64,000 nucleotides of DNA from Promethearchaeota archaeon (GCA_019058445.1 JAHPZA010000004.1:1-64000), one strand, 5' to 3'. Positions 44,456 to 53,831 are shown, counted from the stretch's first letter. Notes: generated by a model not told the origin, from the letters alone. A program made the numbers and translations.

Positions 44456-45838
44456 ATGGCTAAAACAGGAATGGATAGATTACAAGAATTAAAAAAGGAC
44501 ATTTTCAAATGTATTCACTGTAAAGCTTGCAGGTTCGCTTATTCAGGAGAACCAGATAGGGAAGGGATTGGCGAATTTACGGGTAAACAGGGAACAGTTC
44601 TTTATGAAGGAATGGTTGATGCTTGTCCAGCAGGTATAGAATATGGATGGGAAGCGTTTTGGAATGCGGGAAAGATTTGGATTGCTCGATCAATCCTTAA
44701 TGGTGATTTAGAATTTACCGAAGAAGTCAGAGATGTATTGATGCCTTGTATTACTTGCGGACAATGTTCTGCACAATGTGAAAATAAAGTTCGAACAGTC
44801 GATATTATAGAATCCTTACGAGCAGCATGTAAGGAAGCTGGTGTCCCTATGATTGACAAACATCAATTAGTTGATAGATTGGTCAAGGAATTAAACAATC
44901 CGTATGGAGGTAAGGCAGATGAACGATTTAAATGGGCTAAAGACGCAGGCTTAGAAAAATACATTGACAATAAAGATGCGAAAATTGGGTATTATGTGGG
45001 GTGTACTGCGAGCTATCGTCAAGTTGAAGTGGCAATTGCTACTGCAAAAGTATTCGAACAATTAGGGATGAATTTTACCTTGATTTCTGACGAAGTTTGT
45101 TGCGGCAGCCCATTTTTCAGAGTCGGTGCTGTGGATACTGCTCAAGAATTAATGAATAAAAACCTTGAGGCCTTTAAAGGTTTAGAGAAGCTTTACTTCT
45201 CTTGTGCAGGATGTTATCGTACTATAACAATTGATTATCCAAAATGGATGCCCGAAGACCAAAAGCTTCCTTTCAAAACTCAGCATGCTTTTGAATTAAT
45301 TTCTAAATTAATTACAATAGGAAAAGTAAGTTTCAAACCAAATAAAGAATTAAAAGGCAAGGTGGTTACCTATCATGATCCATGTCACACAGGTAGACAC
45401 TTTGCGGTTGACATGGAACAGGAGATGATCAGAGAATCGAAGAATTTAATGTTTGATATGCGCAAAATAAAAGAGAGGCAAGAAGCATGGTTTGATGTTC
45501 CAAGAGTAATCCTAAGGAAATTAGAGGAAGATGTTGGGATAAAATTCACAGAGATGTACCGTATTAAGCTCAATAGCATGTGCTGTGGAGCAGGTGGCGG
45601 AGTCAGAGCAGGATACCCCGACTTTAGTTTGAGAACTGCGAGTTTACGATGTGATGAAGCAAATGCGGTTGGTGCGGATATTTTAACTACAGAATGTCCG
45701 TTCTGCTGGAGAAACTTGTCCGATGCAAACGATCTTTACACGCATGGCTTACAGGTAATGGGCATTCTTGAAATGATAAGTAAGTACAATCTCTTAGACC
45801 TAAAGGAAAAACCAACTCAAAAAGAACTTTTAGAATAA
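44456..45838 (+). CDS. CCG-type iron-sulfur subunit (GlcF/HdrD-like), cluster 1
   Basis: The 460-residue protein has two [4Fe-4S] motifs near the N-terminus (CIHCKACRF with DACPAG; CITCGQCSAQCENK) and two CCG domains (YYVGCTASYR, EVCCGSPF, FSCAGCYR; YHDPCHTGRH, MCCGAGGGVRAG, ECPFCW). CCG domains bind noncubane clusters in heterodisulfide reductase HdrB/HdrD and related glycolate and lactate oxidases. It should receive electrons from the FAD subunit. I chose the ATG at 44456, nine bases after AGGAGG, over the TTG at 44447. A hairpin terminator follows. Confidence 0.88.
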   Translation: MAKTGMDRLQELKKDIFKCIHCKACRFAYSGEPDREGIGEFTGKQGTVLYEGMVDACPAGIEYGWEAFWNAGKIWIARSILNGDLEFTEEVRDVLMPCITCGQCSAQCENKVRTVDIIESLRAACKEAGVPMIDKHQLVDRLVKELNNPYGGKADERFKWAKDAGLEKYIDNKDAKIGYYVGCTASYRQVEVAIATAKVFEQLGMNFTLISDEVCCGSPFFRVGAVDTAQELMNKNLEAFKGLEKLYFSCAGCYRTITIDYPKWMPEDQKLPFKTQHAFELISKLITIGKVSFKPNKELKGKVVTYHDPCHTGRHFAVDMEQEMIRESKNLMFDMRKIKERQEAWFDVPRVILRKLEEDVGIKFTEMYRIKLNSMCCGAGGGVRAGYPDFSLRTASLRCDEANAVGADILTTECPFCWRNLSDANDLYTHGLQVMGILEMISKYNLLDLKEKPTQKELLE

Positions 45839-45844
45839 ACTAAA

Positions 45845-45872
45845 GAGCATTTCTTTGCTCACTAATTTTTTT
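45845..45872 (+). terminator. Intrinsic terminator
   Basis: GAGCA-TTTCTT-TGCTC (45845-45860) is a perfect 5-bp stem, followed after five bases by seven T residues, starting six bases after the iron-sulfur subunit stop. It ends oxidase cluster 1. Confidence 0.55.
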
Positions 45873-46038
45873 ATCTCTATTTAAACAATAATTCTATATT
45901 TTCTATATTAAATATTTAAATAATTCTACATTTTACTTTAAATCATAAATATTGGGCTCTGAATTATATTAATAAATCTCTGGCTATTAATTTAATATAG
46001 AATGAAAATTTCGAAAAAATGGTTTAAAGGTGAAATGG

Positions 46039-48153
46039 ATGAAAGTATTATTAATCTATGGCAGTCCAAGACATAAAAAATCTGCGTCATATCATCTTGG
46101 AGAGAATTTTGCTAAAGGCATGGAAAGAGCAGGGGCAGAAGTGGACGAAATTATGCTTTGTAAGCAAAAGATTAATCATTGTATCGGTTGTTTTACATGT
46201 TGGACTAAAACTCCAGGAAAATGCATTCATAATGATGATATGGCAGATAATTTACCTAAAATAGAACAAGCAGATTTAATAGTTTATGCTGTTCCGCTAT
46301 ATATTTATACGATTCCGGGATTGGTAAAGGATTTCATGGACCGTTCACTGCCTTTATTTGAACCTTATTTAATTGAAGAAAAAGGTTTTAGTTCACATCC
46401 AAAAAGAGTTCCGAAGACACAAAACATTTTTTTAATAAGCGTGGCAGGTTTTCCCGAATTATCTCATTTCGATTCCTTAGTGCATTTGTTCAAGAAGAGA
46501 TATAGAAGAGATGAATATGTAGGTGAAATATTAGTAGGTGGATCAGAACTAATGAGTATGGATTCCATGCAATATCGATATAAGAAATTATATGATGCAA
46601 TGGAACAAGCGGGTTATGAACTCGTTAAGAATGGGAAAATTTCAGCAGATACGAAAAAGGCGATTGAAAAAGAAACAATTGTACCAAAAAATAAATTGAA
46701 GCTTTTTAGAGAAATGGCAAATAAGTATTGGGACTCCCTTTTACCAAAGGAATATTCTAAAGTTCAGCTAGAAGCAACAAATGATAAACTACTGGAGATA
46801 TCAGATGGAGGTATGGGAGCATTTTTTGCGGGAATGGCTTCACAATATAACCCAAATGTGTTATCAGGACTTAAGGCTGTTCTTCAATTTAATCTCGAAA
46901 ACGAACGATATTATCTCAAAGTTAACCAAAATATCTGTAAAGCTTACAAGGGATCCTATCCTAACCCTACTTTAACAATAAATTCACCAAAAGATGTATG
47001 GATAAAGATTTCAACGGGCAAATTAGAAGGAGCAGATGCGTTGATGAATGGGCTTTACAAAGTTGAGGGCGACTTTAAACTTCTCATGAAAATGAACGAC
47101 TTGTTCTCAAGCGATGACGATGATACTAAAGCAACAAAACCTTCCAATAAAGTCAAGCAAAAAACATCGCAAAAAACCTCAAAACAAGCAAAGCTTCTAA
47201 GCGTAAGCGCCGGAGGAAACGCGGCGTTCTTCGCCGGCATGGCGGCTCAGTTCAATCCACACGCAGAGCCTGATTTAAAGCCTGTTATCCAATTTAAGCT
47301 AGAAGACGAAAATTATCATCTCGTCGTTCAAGGAAACGAGTGTAAAGCTTACGAAGGGATCCATCCCGACCCTACCGTGACGGTTAATACTTCAGCGGAC
47401 GTGTGGATGAAAATTTCGTCCGGAGAATTAAACGGAGCCAAAGCGTTCATGAAAAAAATGTATACGGTAGACGGAGACATGGGGATTTTGCTAAAGTTGA
47501 ACAGATTGTTTTCTGGTGAGGAAGAAATTGCGGATGTCCCTTCAGAACCTCAGATTTCTGCTCGAACGCTAGAAAAGATCCCTGAAACTCGCGGACCTCT
47601 CAAGATACCGGCAATGCTGTGGCTCAACGTTGCCTTCGTGCCATGGATCATCTTTTGGATATGGCACTCAATCGCCCCGGGATTTCTTCCAATGCTAAGC
47701 GTAGCGCTCGTCTCGCTTGTTATCACGCTATACCACTTGAAGACGAATCGTCCCACCTTGTTTGAATACGGATCGTGTGTGTATTTAATTATGGCTACGC
47801 TGTTATATTGGATGGGTATTGAGTTTTTTATAACATATATTAGAATGATTAACAACATTTACTTAGGTGCTTTGTGGTTAATCTCGCTAACCAAGACATT
47901 TTCCTTGACGGCCGAATATTCTAGACACGGACTTCCCAGGGCAATCTGGAACACTCGAGCGTTCCTTGACACCAACAATATTTTAACGGGATTGTGGGGC
48001 ATATATTTTTTGTGCTCGGCAATAATGGATTTAGTCGCGATTACGTACTCTGAATTGTCGCTAGTGCTAATGATAGTTGAGTATCTTTTACTTATACCCA
48101 TGTTTTTGTTTACGTCATGGTTTCAAAAATGGTACCCATCTAAAGTGATGTAG
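46039..48153 (+). CDS. Flavodoxin-like reductase fused to two SCP2 domains and a membrane domain
   Basis: Order of parts in about 704 residues: NADPH-dependent FMN-reductase-like domain 1-190 (YGSPRHKKSASYHLGENF; compact cysteines CIGCFTCWTKTPGKC; VPLYIYTIPGLVKDFMDR); SCP2 sterol-carrier domain 1 (about 245-345, ISDGGMGAFFAGMASQYNP); SCP2 domain 2 (about 385-485, VSAGGNAAFFAGMAAQFNP); then five membrane helices. SCP2 domains bind lipids, and the N-terminal part resembles an iron-sulfur flavoprotein, suggesting reduction of a bound isoprenoid or fatty compound at the membrane. I chose ATG 46039, with AAAGGTGA upstream, over GTG 46030. Base composition shifts to GC-rich from about 47190. Confidence 0.8.
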   Translation: MKVLLIYGSPRHKKSASYHLGENFAKGMERAGAEVDEIMLCKQKINHCIGCFTCWTKTPGKCIHNDDMADNLPKIEQADLIVYAVPLYIYTIPGLVKDFMDRSLPLFEPYLIEEKGFSSHPKRVPKTQNIFLISVAGFPELSHFDSLVHLFKKRYRRDEYVGEILVGGSELMSMDSMQYRYKKLYDAMEQAGYELVKNGKISADTKKAIEKETIVPKNKLKLFREMANKYWDSLLPKEYSKVQLEATNDKLLEISDGGMGAFFAGMASQYNPNVLSGLKAVLQFNLENERYYLKVNQNICKAYKGSYPNPTLTINSPKDVWIKISTGKLEGADALMNGLYKVEGDFKLLMKMNDLFSSDDDDTKATKPSNKVKQKTSQKTSKQAKLLSVSAGGNAAFFAGMAAQFNPHAEPDLKPVIQFKLEDENYHLVVQGNECKAYEGIHPDPTVTVNTSADVWMKISSGELNGAKAFMKKMYTVDGDMGILLKLNRLFSGEEEIADVPSEPQISARTLEKIPETRGPLKIPAMLWLNVAFVPWIIFWIWHSIAPGFLPMLSVALVSLVITLYHLKTNRPTLFEYGSCVYLIMATLLYWMGIEFFITYIRMINNIYLGALWLISLTKTFSLTAEYSRHGLPRAIWNTRAFLDTNNILTGLWGIYFLCSAIMDLVAITYSELSLVLMIVEYLLLIPMFLFTSWFQKWYPSKVM

Positions 48154-48177
48154 AAGCTCTGCTCATCAAATCCTAAG

Positions 48178-48990
48178 TTATATATTTAGATTGTTATTTG
48201 GAAGCGTCAAAGCTTTATTCCAATAGTAATCGAACACATCTGCCATCCATTTTGCTCCTTGATTATGGGTTATTTTCCAACTCTGTCTAAAATCAGCTTG
48301 TTCTGATTTATTAAAGAACGCACATCCTAAATGATTCAATGGAAATAATATAATGTGGACGGGAAACGTTGGTAAATAGCGGAAGTCATTTAACGACACA
48401 ATGTTTTCATATTTATTTATAAACTGCCATGGTGTAATTTTAACAGTTTCCAGACTTTCCAATGAAATAATAAATTTATAATCAAAATCATAAGCGGAGG
48501 TTTTTACAGTTGAGGCGATTATTGTTCCGATGCTCGCATCAAGGTTTAAATCAAATGATCCCATTACTTTTGCGTTAAACATTAGCTCTCTTTGCTGCTC
48601 ATCTTGAAAATTTTTAACAATTTCACCAAGAAATGAGGGTGCTTCGATAACTTGAGTAGGGTCTAATTCATAAATCCTAGAAAGAAATTGAATTGGTATA
48701 TCATGAAGCTCATAATTAGAGAGAAAATTAAATGAATTGGAGATTGTTTTAAGCGGTTCAAGGAATTTTTGAATAGTTTTCCATATAGGTTTTACAGAAT
48801 AGAATTTTTCTCCTTGAATAAATTGAGTATCTAATAATTTATCAAGGTGATCTTTAACTGTAGGTGGTGGGATATTCAATTTAGAAGCAATAGTTGATAA
48901 GCGTAAGTCTTTTTCATGTTCATCGAGTAATCTAAGGATTTCCTGCCGCCTCTGAGAAGAGAGTGCTTTTAAAAATTCATAAAAGTCCAT
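48178..48990 (-). CDS. FilR1-like winged-helix regulator
   Basis: The 270-residue protein has an ArsR-type N-terminal winged helix (FLKALSSQRRQEILRLLDEH; recognition region ASKLNIPPPTVKDHLDKLL). The C-terminal domain is like FilR1/DUF1724, with the last helix ADVFDYYWNKALTL. The domain order and the ending match the regulator at 18631. It is divergent from oxidase cluster 2 and convergent with the SCP2 fusion gene, so it may control either. An inverted repeat with the shared CGGGTTTTTC core lies 30 bases upstream. Confidence 0.65.
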   Translation of the reverse strand: MDFYEFLKALSSQRRQEILRLLDEHEKDLRLSTIASKLNIPPPTVKDHLDKLLDTQFIQGEKFYSVKPIWKTIQKFLEPLKTISNSFNFLSNYELHDIPIQFLSRIYELDPTQVIEAPSFLGEIVKNFQDEQQRELMFNAKVMGSFDLNLDASIGTIIASTVKTSAYDFDYKFIISLESLETVKITPWQFINKYENIVSLNDFRYLPTFPVHIILFPLNHLGCAFFNKSEQADFRQSWKITHNQGAKWMADVFDYYWNKALTLPNNNLNI

Positions 48991-49020
48991 ATAGGTGAAG
49001 TATTTACATATGTTTATTTA

Positions 49021-49042
49021 TTTTTCGGAAAAACCCGAAAAA
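49021..49042 (-). promoter_or_regulatory. Inverted repeat with CGGGTTTTTC core, candidate operator
   Basis: The arms TTTTTCGG (49021-49028) and CCGAAAAA (49035-49042) are perfect over 8 bp with a 6-base spacer. On the minus strand, the coding strand of the regulator at 48178-48990, it contains CGGGTTTTTC (49028-49037), identical to the core at 18581-18590 upstream of the other FilR1-like regulator. Confidence 0.5.
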
Positions 49043-49090
49043 TTAGGATAAGCATTATTTTTCGCTAAAAATCGAGATTTATAATGGAAT

Positions 49091-49113
49091 ATAAGAAATA
49101 ATGAATTTCTTAT
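49091..49113. promoter_or_regulatory. Inverted repeat before oxidase cluster 2
   Basis: ATAAGAAA (49091-49098) and TTTCTTAT (49106-49113) are perfect 8-bp arms with a 7-base spacer. They lie about 20 bases upstream of the TATA-like TTAAATATAAA (49131-49141) that should serve the oxidase at 49216/49234. Confidence 0.4.
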
Positions 49114-49215
49114 GCTTTATTGGGCAAAGCTTAAATATAAAATGTGATATAGTAGAAACAACTAAAAATTTATAATGAAATCAAACTTAAAAAAGTAATA
49201 CATTAAAAAAACAAA

Positions 49216-50646
49216 TTGCTAATAGTGAAGATTATGGATTTAAATGAATTCAAAATCGAATTGGAAAAAGTTGTAGATAATAACCATATTATCAAGGATC
49301 AAGATAGGATCAACAGATATTCCCAAGATCAGCATTACCCGCTAATAGAGGAAAAAATACCAGAATTAGTTGTGATTCCAGAATCTTTAGAAGAAGTACA
49401 GCAAATTGTAATAGTTGCAAATCAATTCAAAATACCAATTATTCCTAAAAGCTCAGAAAAAAGCCGTTATGGGGGTACAATGGCAAATAATGGCGGACTA
49501 ATAGTTGATTTAGGAAAGTTAAATCGAATTGTGTCTGTTGATGATACAAACATGCATGTTGTAGTCGAACCAGGAGTTACATTTAAACAATTACAGAACG
49601 AGTTAGATAATTATAAACTTAGAATCCTTCCTACAATTTTTTCTAGTTCCGACTCGATTATCTCCTCTTATTTAGCGCGATATCCAACATATTCCATGGC
49701 TAAGTTTGAATATACCGATTTAGTTGTAAATCTTGAGATTGTTTTAGGGAATGGAGAGATCTTCCGAACTGGATCCTGGGCATCGGTAAAAAGCCCTCCG
49801 GTTTATCCCTATGGGTCTTCTTTAGATTTCTTTAGAATCTTTCACGGAGCGAGAGGTGGATTAGGAATTATTACAAAAGCTTCAATTCGGGTTAAGCCTA
49901 AACCTTTGGTTCAAGAGATAGTATCTGTTCCGTTTTTTACTCATAAAGATTTTGTAAATTTTGTGTATGATGTTCAGAGAAAAGAAATGGGAATTGAATG
50001 TATAGTTTTGAACAAAATAAATGCTCTGAATTATTTACATGTTGAAGATAAATCTATGGATTTTCCTAATTGGATTTTTTTGATTTGTCTGGAGGGACCT
50101 CAGAGATTTCCAGAGGAAAAGATTGAATATGAAAAAGAAGCATTAAATAGGCTTATTAAAAAACATTCTATAAACTTAAAAATGAATAATTTAATCAATC
50201 AATTAGAGCAGAAGATATTAAATGAATTTAATACACCTCAAGATCTCAAGAAAAAATCATATGATCTACCGGTATATCTAACTTTAAATAAATTTCCAGA
50301 GATTTATTCAATTATTCAAAACGAATTAAGTCAAACTAACGAAGATAAAACTGATTTGGGAGTCTCTATTATCCCTGTTGAGCGAAATCGTACAGCGTAT
50401 GTTGAATTTGATCTTTACCCCGCGTTAAATACTGAACGACAAATTACTGAATTTAAAACATTGTTTAGAAATTTAGGTGAATTAGCTTTAAAAGCGGGAG
50501 CGATTATTGATATTCCTTATGGTCCTTTAAAACAAGTAGTGTATTCCAAAGTTGGGAATTATTTAGCTTTAATCAAAGATGTAAAAGATATTTTTGATCC
50601 AAATAATATTATGAATCCTGGAAAAATAGAAAAGGAGGTGATCTAA
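49216..50646 (+). CDS. FAD-linked oxidase (GlcD-like), cluster 2, first subunit
   Basis: A PCMH-type flavoprotein of about 470-476 residues: ELVVIPESLEEVQQIVIVAN, PIIPKSSEKSRYGGTMANNG, LGKLNRIVSVDDTNMHVVVE and GARGGLGIITKASIRVKP, with the C-terminal KDIFDPNNIMNPGKIEK. The FAD loop PKSSEKSRYGG differs from the usual glycine-rich form, but the rest is intact. The start may be TTG 49216, GTG 49225 or ATG 49234; the ATG (MDLNEFKIEL) is the best fit to relatives. The iron-sulfur gene follows after one base. It is likely a 2-hydroxyacid dehydrogenase subunit. Confidence 0.82.
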   Translation: MLIVKIMDLNEFKIELEKVVDNNHIIKDQDRINRYSQDQHYPLIEEKIPELVVIPESLEEVQQIVIVANQFKIPIIPKSSEKSRYGGTMANNGGLIVDLGKLNRIVSVDDTNMHVVVEPGVTFKQLQNELDNYKLRILPTIFSSSDSIISSYLARYPTYSMAKFEYTDLVVNLEIVLGNGEIFRTGSWASVKSPPVYPYGSSLDFFRIFHGARGGLGIITKASIRVKPKPLVQEIVSVPFFTHKDFVNFVYDVQRKEMGIECIVLNKINALNYLHVEDKSMDFPNWIFLICLEGPQRFPEEKIEYEKEALNRLIKKHSINLKMNNLINQLEQKILNEFNTPQDLKKKSYDLPVYLTLNKFPEIYSIIQNELSQTNEDKTDLGVSIIPVERNRTAYVEFDLYPALNTERQITEFKTLFRNLGELALKAGAIIDIPYGPLKQVVYSKVGNYLALIKDVKDIFDPNNIMNPGKIEKEVI

Positions 50647-50647
50647 A

Positions 50648-51820
50648 ATGACCATTGACTTAGATGAGTATTATAAAATCATTCGAAACTGCAGTAAATG
50701 TGCCATGTGTCGTAATATGTCACCTTGGGAAATGCAGAGTAAGGAATTTAAGGATATATGTCCGAGTGGAACAAGATTTCTTTTTGAAGCGTATTTTGCT
50801 CCCGGAAAAATGGAACTCGCCCGGGCATTATTAGACAATGAAATTCAATATTCAGATCGTTTAGAACATATATTATTTGCATGTCCTTTATGCGGGGGGT
50901 GTCAGGCACAGTGTGAGGAGGTAAATATCATTAATCCCCTTGATGTAATGCAAGAATTAAGAAAAAGATATGTTGAAGCAAAAGGGCCTATACCGGCTCA
51001 TGCGAAATTTGCCGAAAGTATAAAAGAGTTGCATAATCCTTATAATGAACCTCATGAAAAGAGATTAGATTGGATTCCTGAAAATATAAATCTCAAGGAA
51101 GATGCTAAAATTGCTTATTTTGTGGGATGTACTTCCTCCTATAGAAGGGAAGAAATTGCGAAAGCAACGGCAAATGTGTTAAATTCATTAGGGGTTGAGT
51201 TTAATATCCTCCATCCAAATGAATGGTGTTGTGGCAGTCCATTATTTATGACAGGGCAAATTGATGCTGGAAAAGAAATGATGAAACATAATTTAGAAGT
51301 GATAAATGAAAAGAGAATTGAAACCTTAGTTTTTTCTTGTGCGGGATGTTATAAAACATTTAAGGAAACGTATCCGCAATTTGTCGGAGACTTAAATTTC
51401 AAAGTCTTTCATTTTACTGAATTTTTATCAGATTATTTCACCAAACACAAGATAGAACTTAAGCCTTACCCTAAAAGTATCACATATCACGATCCCTGTC
51501 ATTTAGGACGGCATTCTAAAGTATATGAAGCACCAAGAGAAGTCCTAACACAAGTACCGGGAATTAAATTAGTGGAAATGGAGAGAATTAAGGAAAATGC
51601 ATGGTGCTGTGGAGCAGGAGCAGGAGTATCATCAGCATATAAAGAATTTGCTTACTGGACTGCATCAGAAAGATTAAAAGAAGCAGAATCTACTGGTGCA
51701 GAAATTTTAACGACATCCTGTCCCTTTTGTATTACAAATTTCCTTGAAGCATCTAAAATGACTAATTGTTCATTTGAAATTATTCCCTTAATTAAAATTA
51801 TTGAGGAGAGTGTTAAATAA
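50648..51820 (+). CDS. CCG-type iron-sulfur subunit (GlcF/HdrD-like), cluster 2
   Basis: The 390-residue protein has cysteine motifs CSKCAMCRN with DICPSG, then CPLCGGCQAQCEE for two [4Fe-4S] clusters. Two CCG domains follow (YFVGCTSSYR, EWCCGSPL, FSCAGCYK; YHDPCHLGRH, AWCCGAGAGVSSA, SCPFCI). It is shorter than its cluster 1 paralogue by about 70 residues, chiefly in the linkers. It is translationally coupled: its ATG follows AAGGAGGTGATC, and its stop overlaps the next gene's ATG (TAATG). It probably serves the two FAD subunits that flank it. Confidence 0.88.
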   Translation: MTIDLDEYYKIIRNCSKCAMCRNMSPWEMQSKEFKDICPSGTRFLFEAYFAPGKMELARALLDNEIQYSDRLEHILFACPLCGGCQAQCEEVNIINPLDVMQELRKRYVEAKGPIPAHAKFAESIKELHNPYNEPHEKRLDWIPENINLKEDAKIAYFVGCTSSYRREEIAKATANVLNSLGVEFNILHPNEWCCGSPLFMTGQIDAGKEMMKHNLEVINEKRIETLVFSCAGCYKTFKETYPQFVGDLNFKVFHFTEFLSDYFTKHKIELKPYPKSITYHDPCHLGRHSKVYEAPREVLTQVPGIKLVEMERIKENAWCCGAGAGVSSAYKEFAYWTASERLKEAESTGAEILTTSCPFCITNFLEASKMTNCSFEIIPLIKIIEESVK

Positions 51821-53379
51821 TGGTTGAGTTAAAATTGTCTGATTTACATCCAGAAGTGTATTCAAAATTGGAGAAAATTGTTGGAAAAGAGAATATTTCT
51901 GATGACCCTTCAATTCTAATAGTGCACTCACGTGATCAGTCTCCTTTTGCTAATTTAAAGCCTACTCCTCCAGAATTCGTAGTTTTGCCTGAAAGCACAG
52001 AGCAGATTCAAGAAATTATGAAGGTGTCAAATGAATATAAAATTCCTGTCGTAGTTCAAAATACAGGTGTTAATGTTGCGGGTTGTTGCGTTCCCTCTGA
52101 AATCGGTTCGATCTTAGTTCATCTGAGACGTTTAAATCATATCATTGAGATTGATAATCGTAATATGTTTGCAACTGTCCAACCTCACGTGAATTACGCT
52201 GAATTGCAAGCAGAAACCATGAAAAAGGGTTTATGGCTTCCTGCTCCCGCGGCACCTTCTACTGTAGGAATTATATCTAATATGTTGTATTGTGGAATGT
52301 CTTGGTGTATGGTTAAATATGGATACGAAAGACGCGCAATTATTTCAATGACGTGGGTTACTCCCGAGGGAAAATTAATAAAAACGGGGTCTCCTTCTTT
52401 AAAAGATTTAGGACATTTCTGGTGGAACGGACCCGGACCAGATTTAAAGGGCTTATTGATAGGCAGTGTTGGGGAATTAGGGATTTGTACCGAAATGACA
52501 GTGAAATTATTTCCATGGGTGGGGGGCGCGAAATTAAGGTTAGAAGAACCTCCTGAGAACACAAAATTTTTCATTATTTCTTATAGGTCTGGTGAGAAGA
52601 TGCTCCTAGGATTGCAAGAATTAGGGCGGGCCGATATCGCCACAATAGTTACTAGGATGCCAATGGAATGGTCGATCTTAGGTATGCCAAAATCTTACGA
52701 AAAATCTAAAGAATTGTGGAATAATAAAGAGCAATTAAAAACATTTCTTCAATATAATATATTCGTTTGTTTACAAGCAATAACTTCTCACAAACAACTT
52801 GCATATGGGGAAAAAGTAATCAAGCAAATTGCTAAAGAAACAAATGGGTTGGTTTTTAATCCAGAGATGCTCCAAAAAATACGTCCAAAAAATATGGAAG
52901 GGATTCAACAGGAAGGAATGTTTAATGAATTCTTTAGAGCTAAAATATCCCCTCGAATTATGCGATTTAAAGGGGGGTTTATGCCCGCGTTTTTTCCTCA
53001 AGAGCCTATAATAAATTCTCTTAAGTCTGAAAATTTGATGGAAGAAACGCTCAAAGAATTTCCAATTTATCCACATGATCTTTATAGCAGCTGTGTAGTT
53101 CCGGTAGATATGGGACATTTTGGTTTACATGAATTAGATATTTTCTATGATCAAAACTCTCCAGAAGAATTAAAGGCAACCTTAGAATTTGCTGGTAAAG
53201 TACAAAAACTCGCCCAATCACAACACAATACGTGGCCTGCTCATAATGAGTGGAAATCATACCACTGGGACGTAGTGAAAGAGATACCAGAATTTAAAAT
53301 TCAGAAATTAATAACTGAAAAAGTTAAAAATTTATTTGATCCGAATAAAATAATGAATCCCGGTAAATGGTTAAAATAA
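51820..53379 (+). CDS. FAD-linked oxidase (GlcD-like), cluster 2, second subunit
   Basis: The 519-residue PCMH-type flavoprotein has EFVVLPESTEQIQEIMKVS, VVVQNTGVNVAGCCVPSEIG, HFWWNGPGPDLKGLLIGSVG and ELGICTEMTVKLFPW, with the C-terminal LFDPNKIMNPGKWLK. It resembles the cluster 1 oxidase more than its own neighbour in the GPGPD-type segment and the long cap domain. Its ATG overlaps the previous stop. One iron-sulfur subunit between two FAD subunits suggests either a heterotrimer or alternative dehydrogenases sharing one electron acceptor. Confidence 0.85.
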   Translation: MVELKLSDLHPEVYSKLEKIVGKENISDDPSILIVHSRDQSPFANLKPTPPEFVVLPESTEQIQEIMKVSNEYKIPVVVQNTGVNVAGCCVPSEIGSILVHLRRLNHIIEIDNRNMFATVQPHVNYAELQAETMKKGLWLPAPAAPSTVGIISNMLYCGMSWCMVKYGYERRAIISMTWVTPEGKLIKTGSPSLKDLGHFWWNGPGPDLKGLLIGSVGELGICTEMTVKLFPWVGGAKLRLEEPPENTKFFIISYRSGEKMLLGLQELGRADIATIVTRMPMEWSILGMPKSYEKSKELWNNKEQLKTFLQYNIFVCLQAITSHKQLAYGEKVIKQIAKETNGLVFNPEMLQKIRPKNMEGIQQEGMFNEFFRAKISPRIMRFKGGFMPAFFPQEPIINSLKSENLMEETLKEFPIYPHDLYSSCVVPVDMGHFGLHELDIFYDQNSPEELKATLEFAGKVQKLAQSQHNTWPAHNEWKSYHWDVVKEIPEFKIQKLITEKVKNLFDPNKIMNPGKWLK

Positions 53380-53399
53380 AATAAAAATTACAAAAAATT

Positions 53400-53831
53400 T
53401 TATTTTTTATGTTTTGGCTTCAAATTTTGAGCAATATAATATCCAATTAGAAAAACAGCTGTTAATGGAATTCGAATAGCATATGATTGAATTAGTCCAT
53501 TTAATGTTAAAAAAGTATTTCCTGCACTAAATAATAATAGATCATATACCATTCCCATTATAATAACGGGAAAAGCAGTCATTAGTAATAAGTCTTTTCT
53601 CTCAATAGGTTTTTGATCACCCCAAATAAGTAGAATAGTCCATCCAATCATAAGACCCGTTCCATGGCGTAAAGCAAGTTTGGCCTGATCTGAAGGATAT
53701 AATAACTCTAGATATACATAAGTATTAAAAACCATATATAATGTCATATCTATCGCCATCAAGGCATCTAATACTGCTCCAAGCCAATAGCAAAATCTAA
53801 CAAATATTATTTTACTTTTTTCTGAATTCAT
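53400..53831 (-). CDS. Four-helix membrane protein, tandem paralogue 4
   Basis: One of four tandem related proteins. It has four membrane helices in 143 residues, with the family signature FVRFCYWLGAVLDALMAIDM at the start and GWTILLIWGDQKPIERKD after helix 2. The start is ATG 53831, whose ATGA overlaps the stop of the paralogue upstream; an upstream in-frame ATG at 53852 would extend into that gene. No function is recognised. It is last in the five-gene operon. Confidence 0.6.
   Translation of the reverse strand: MNSEKSKIIFVRFCYWLGAVLDALMAIDMTLYMVFNTYVYLELLYPSDQAKLALRHGTGLMIGWTILLIWGDQKPIERKDLLLMTAFPVIIMGMVYDLLLFSAGNTFLTLNGLIQSYAIRIPLTAVFLIGYYIAQNLKPKHKK

Noticed and set aside
52194-52574. 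Several open frames overlapping the second oxidase of cluster 2
   Set aside because: They are antisense or out-of-frame shadows of a well-supported gene.
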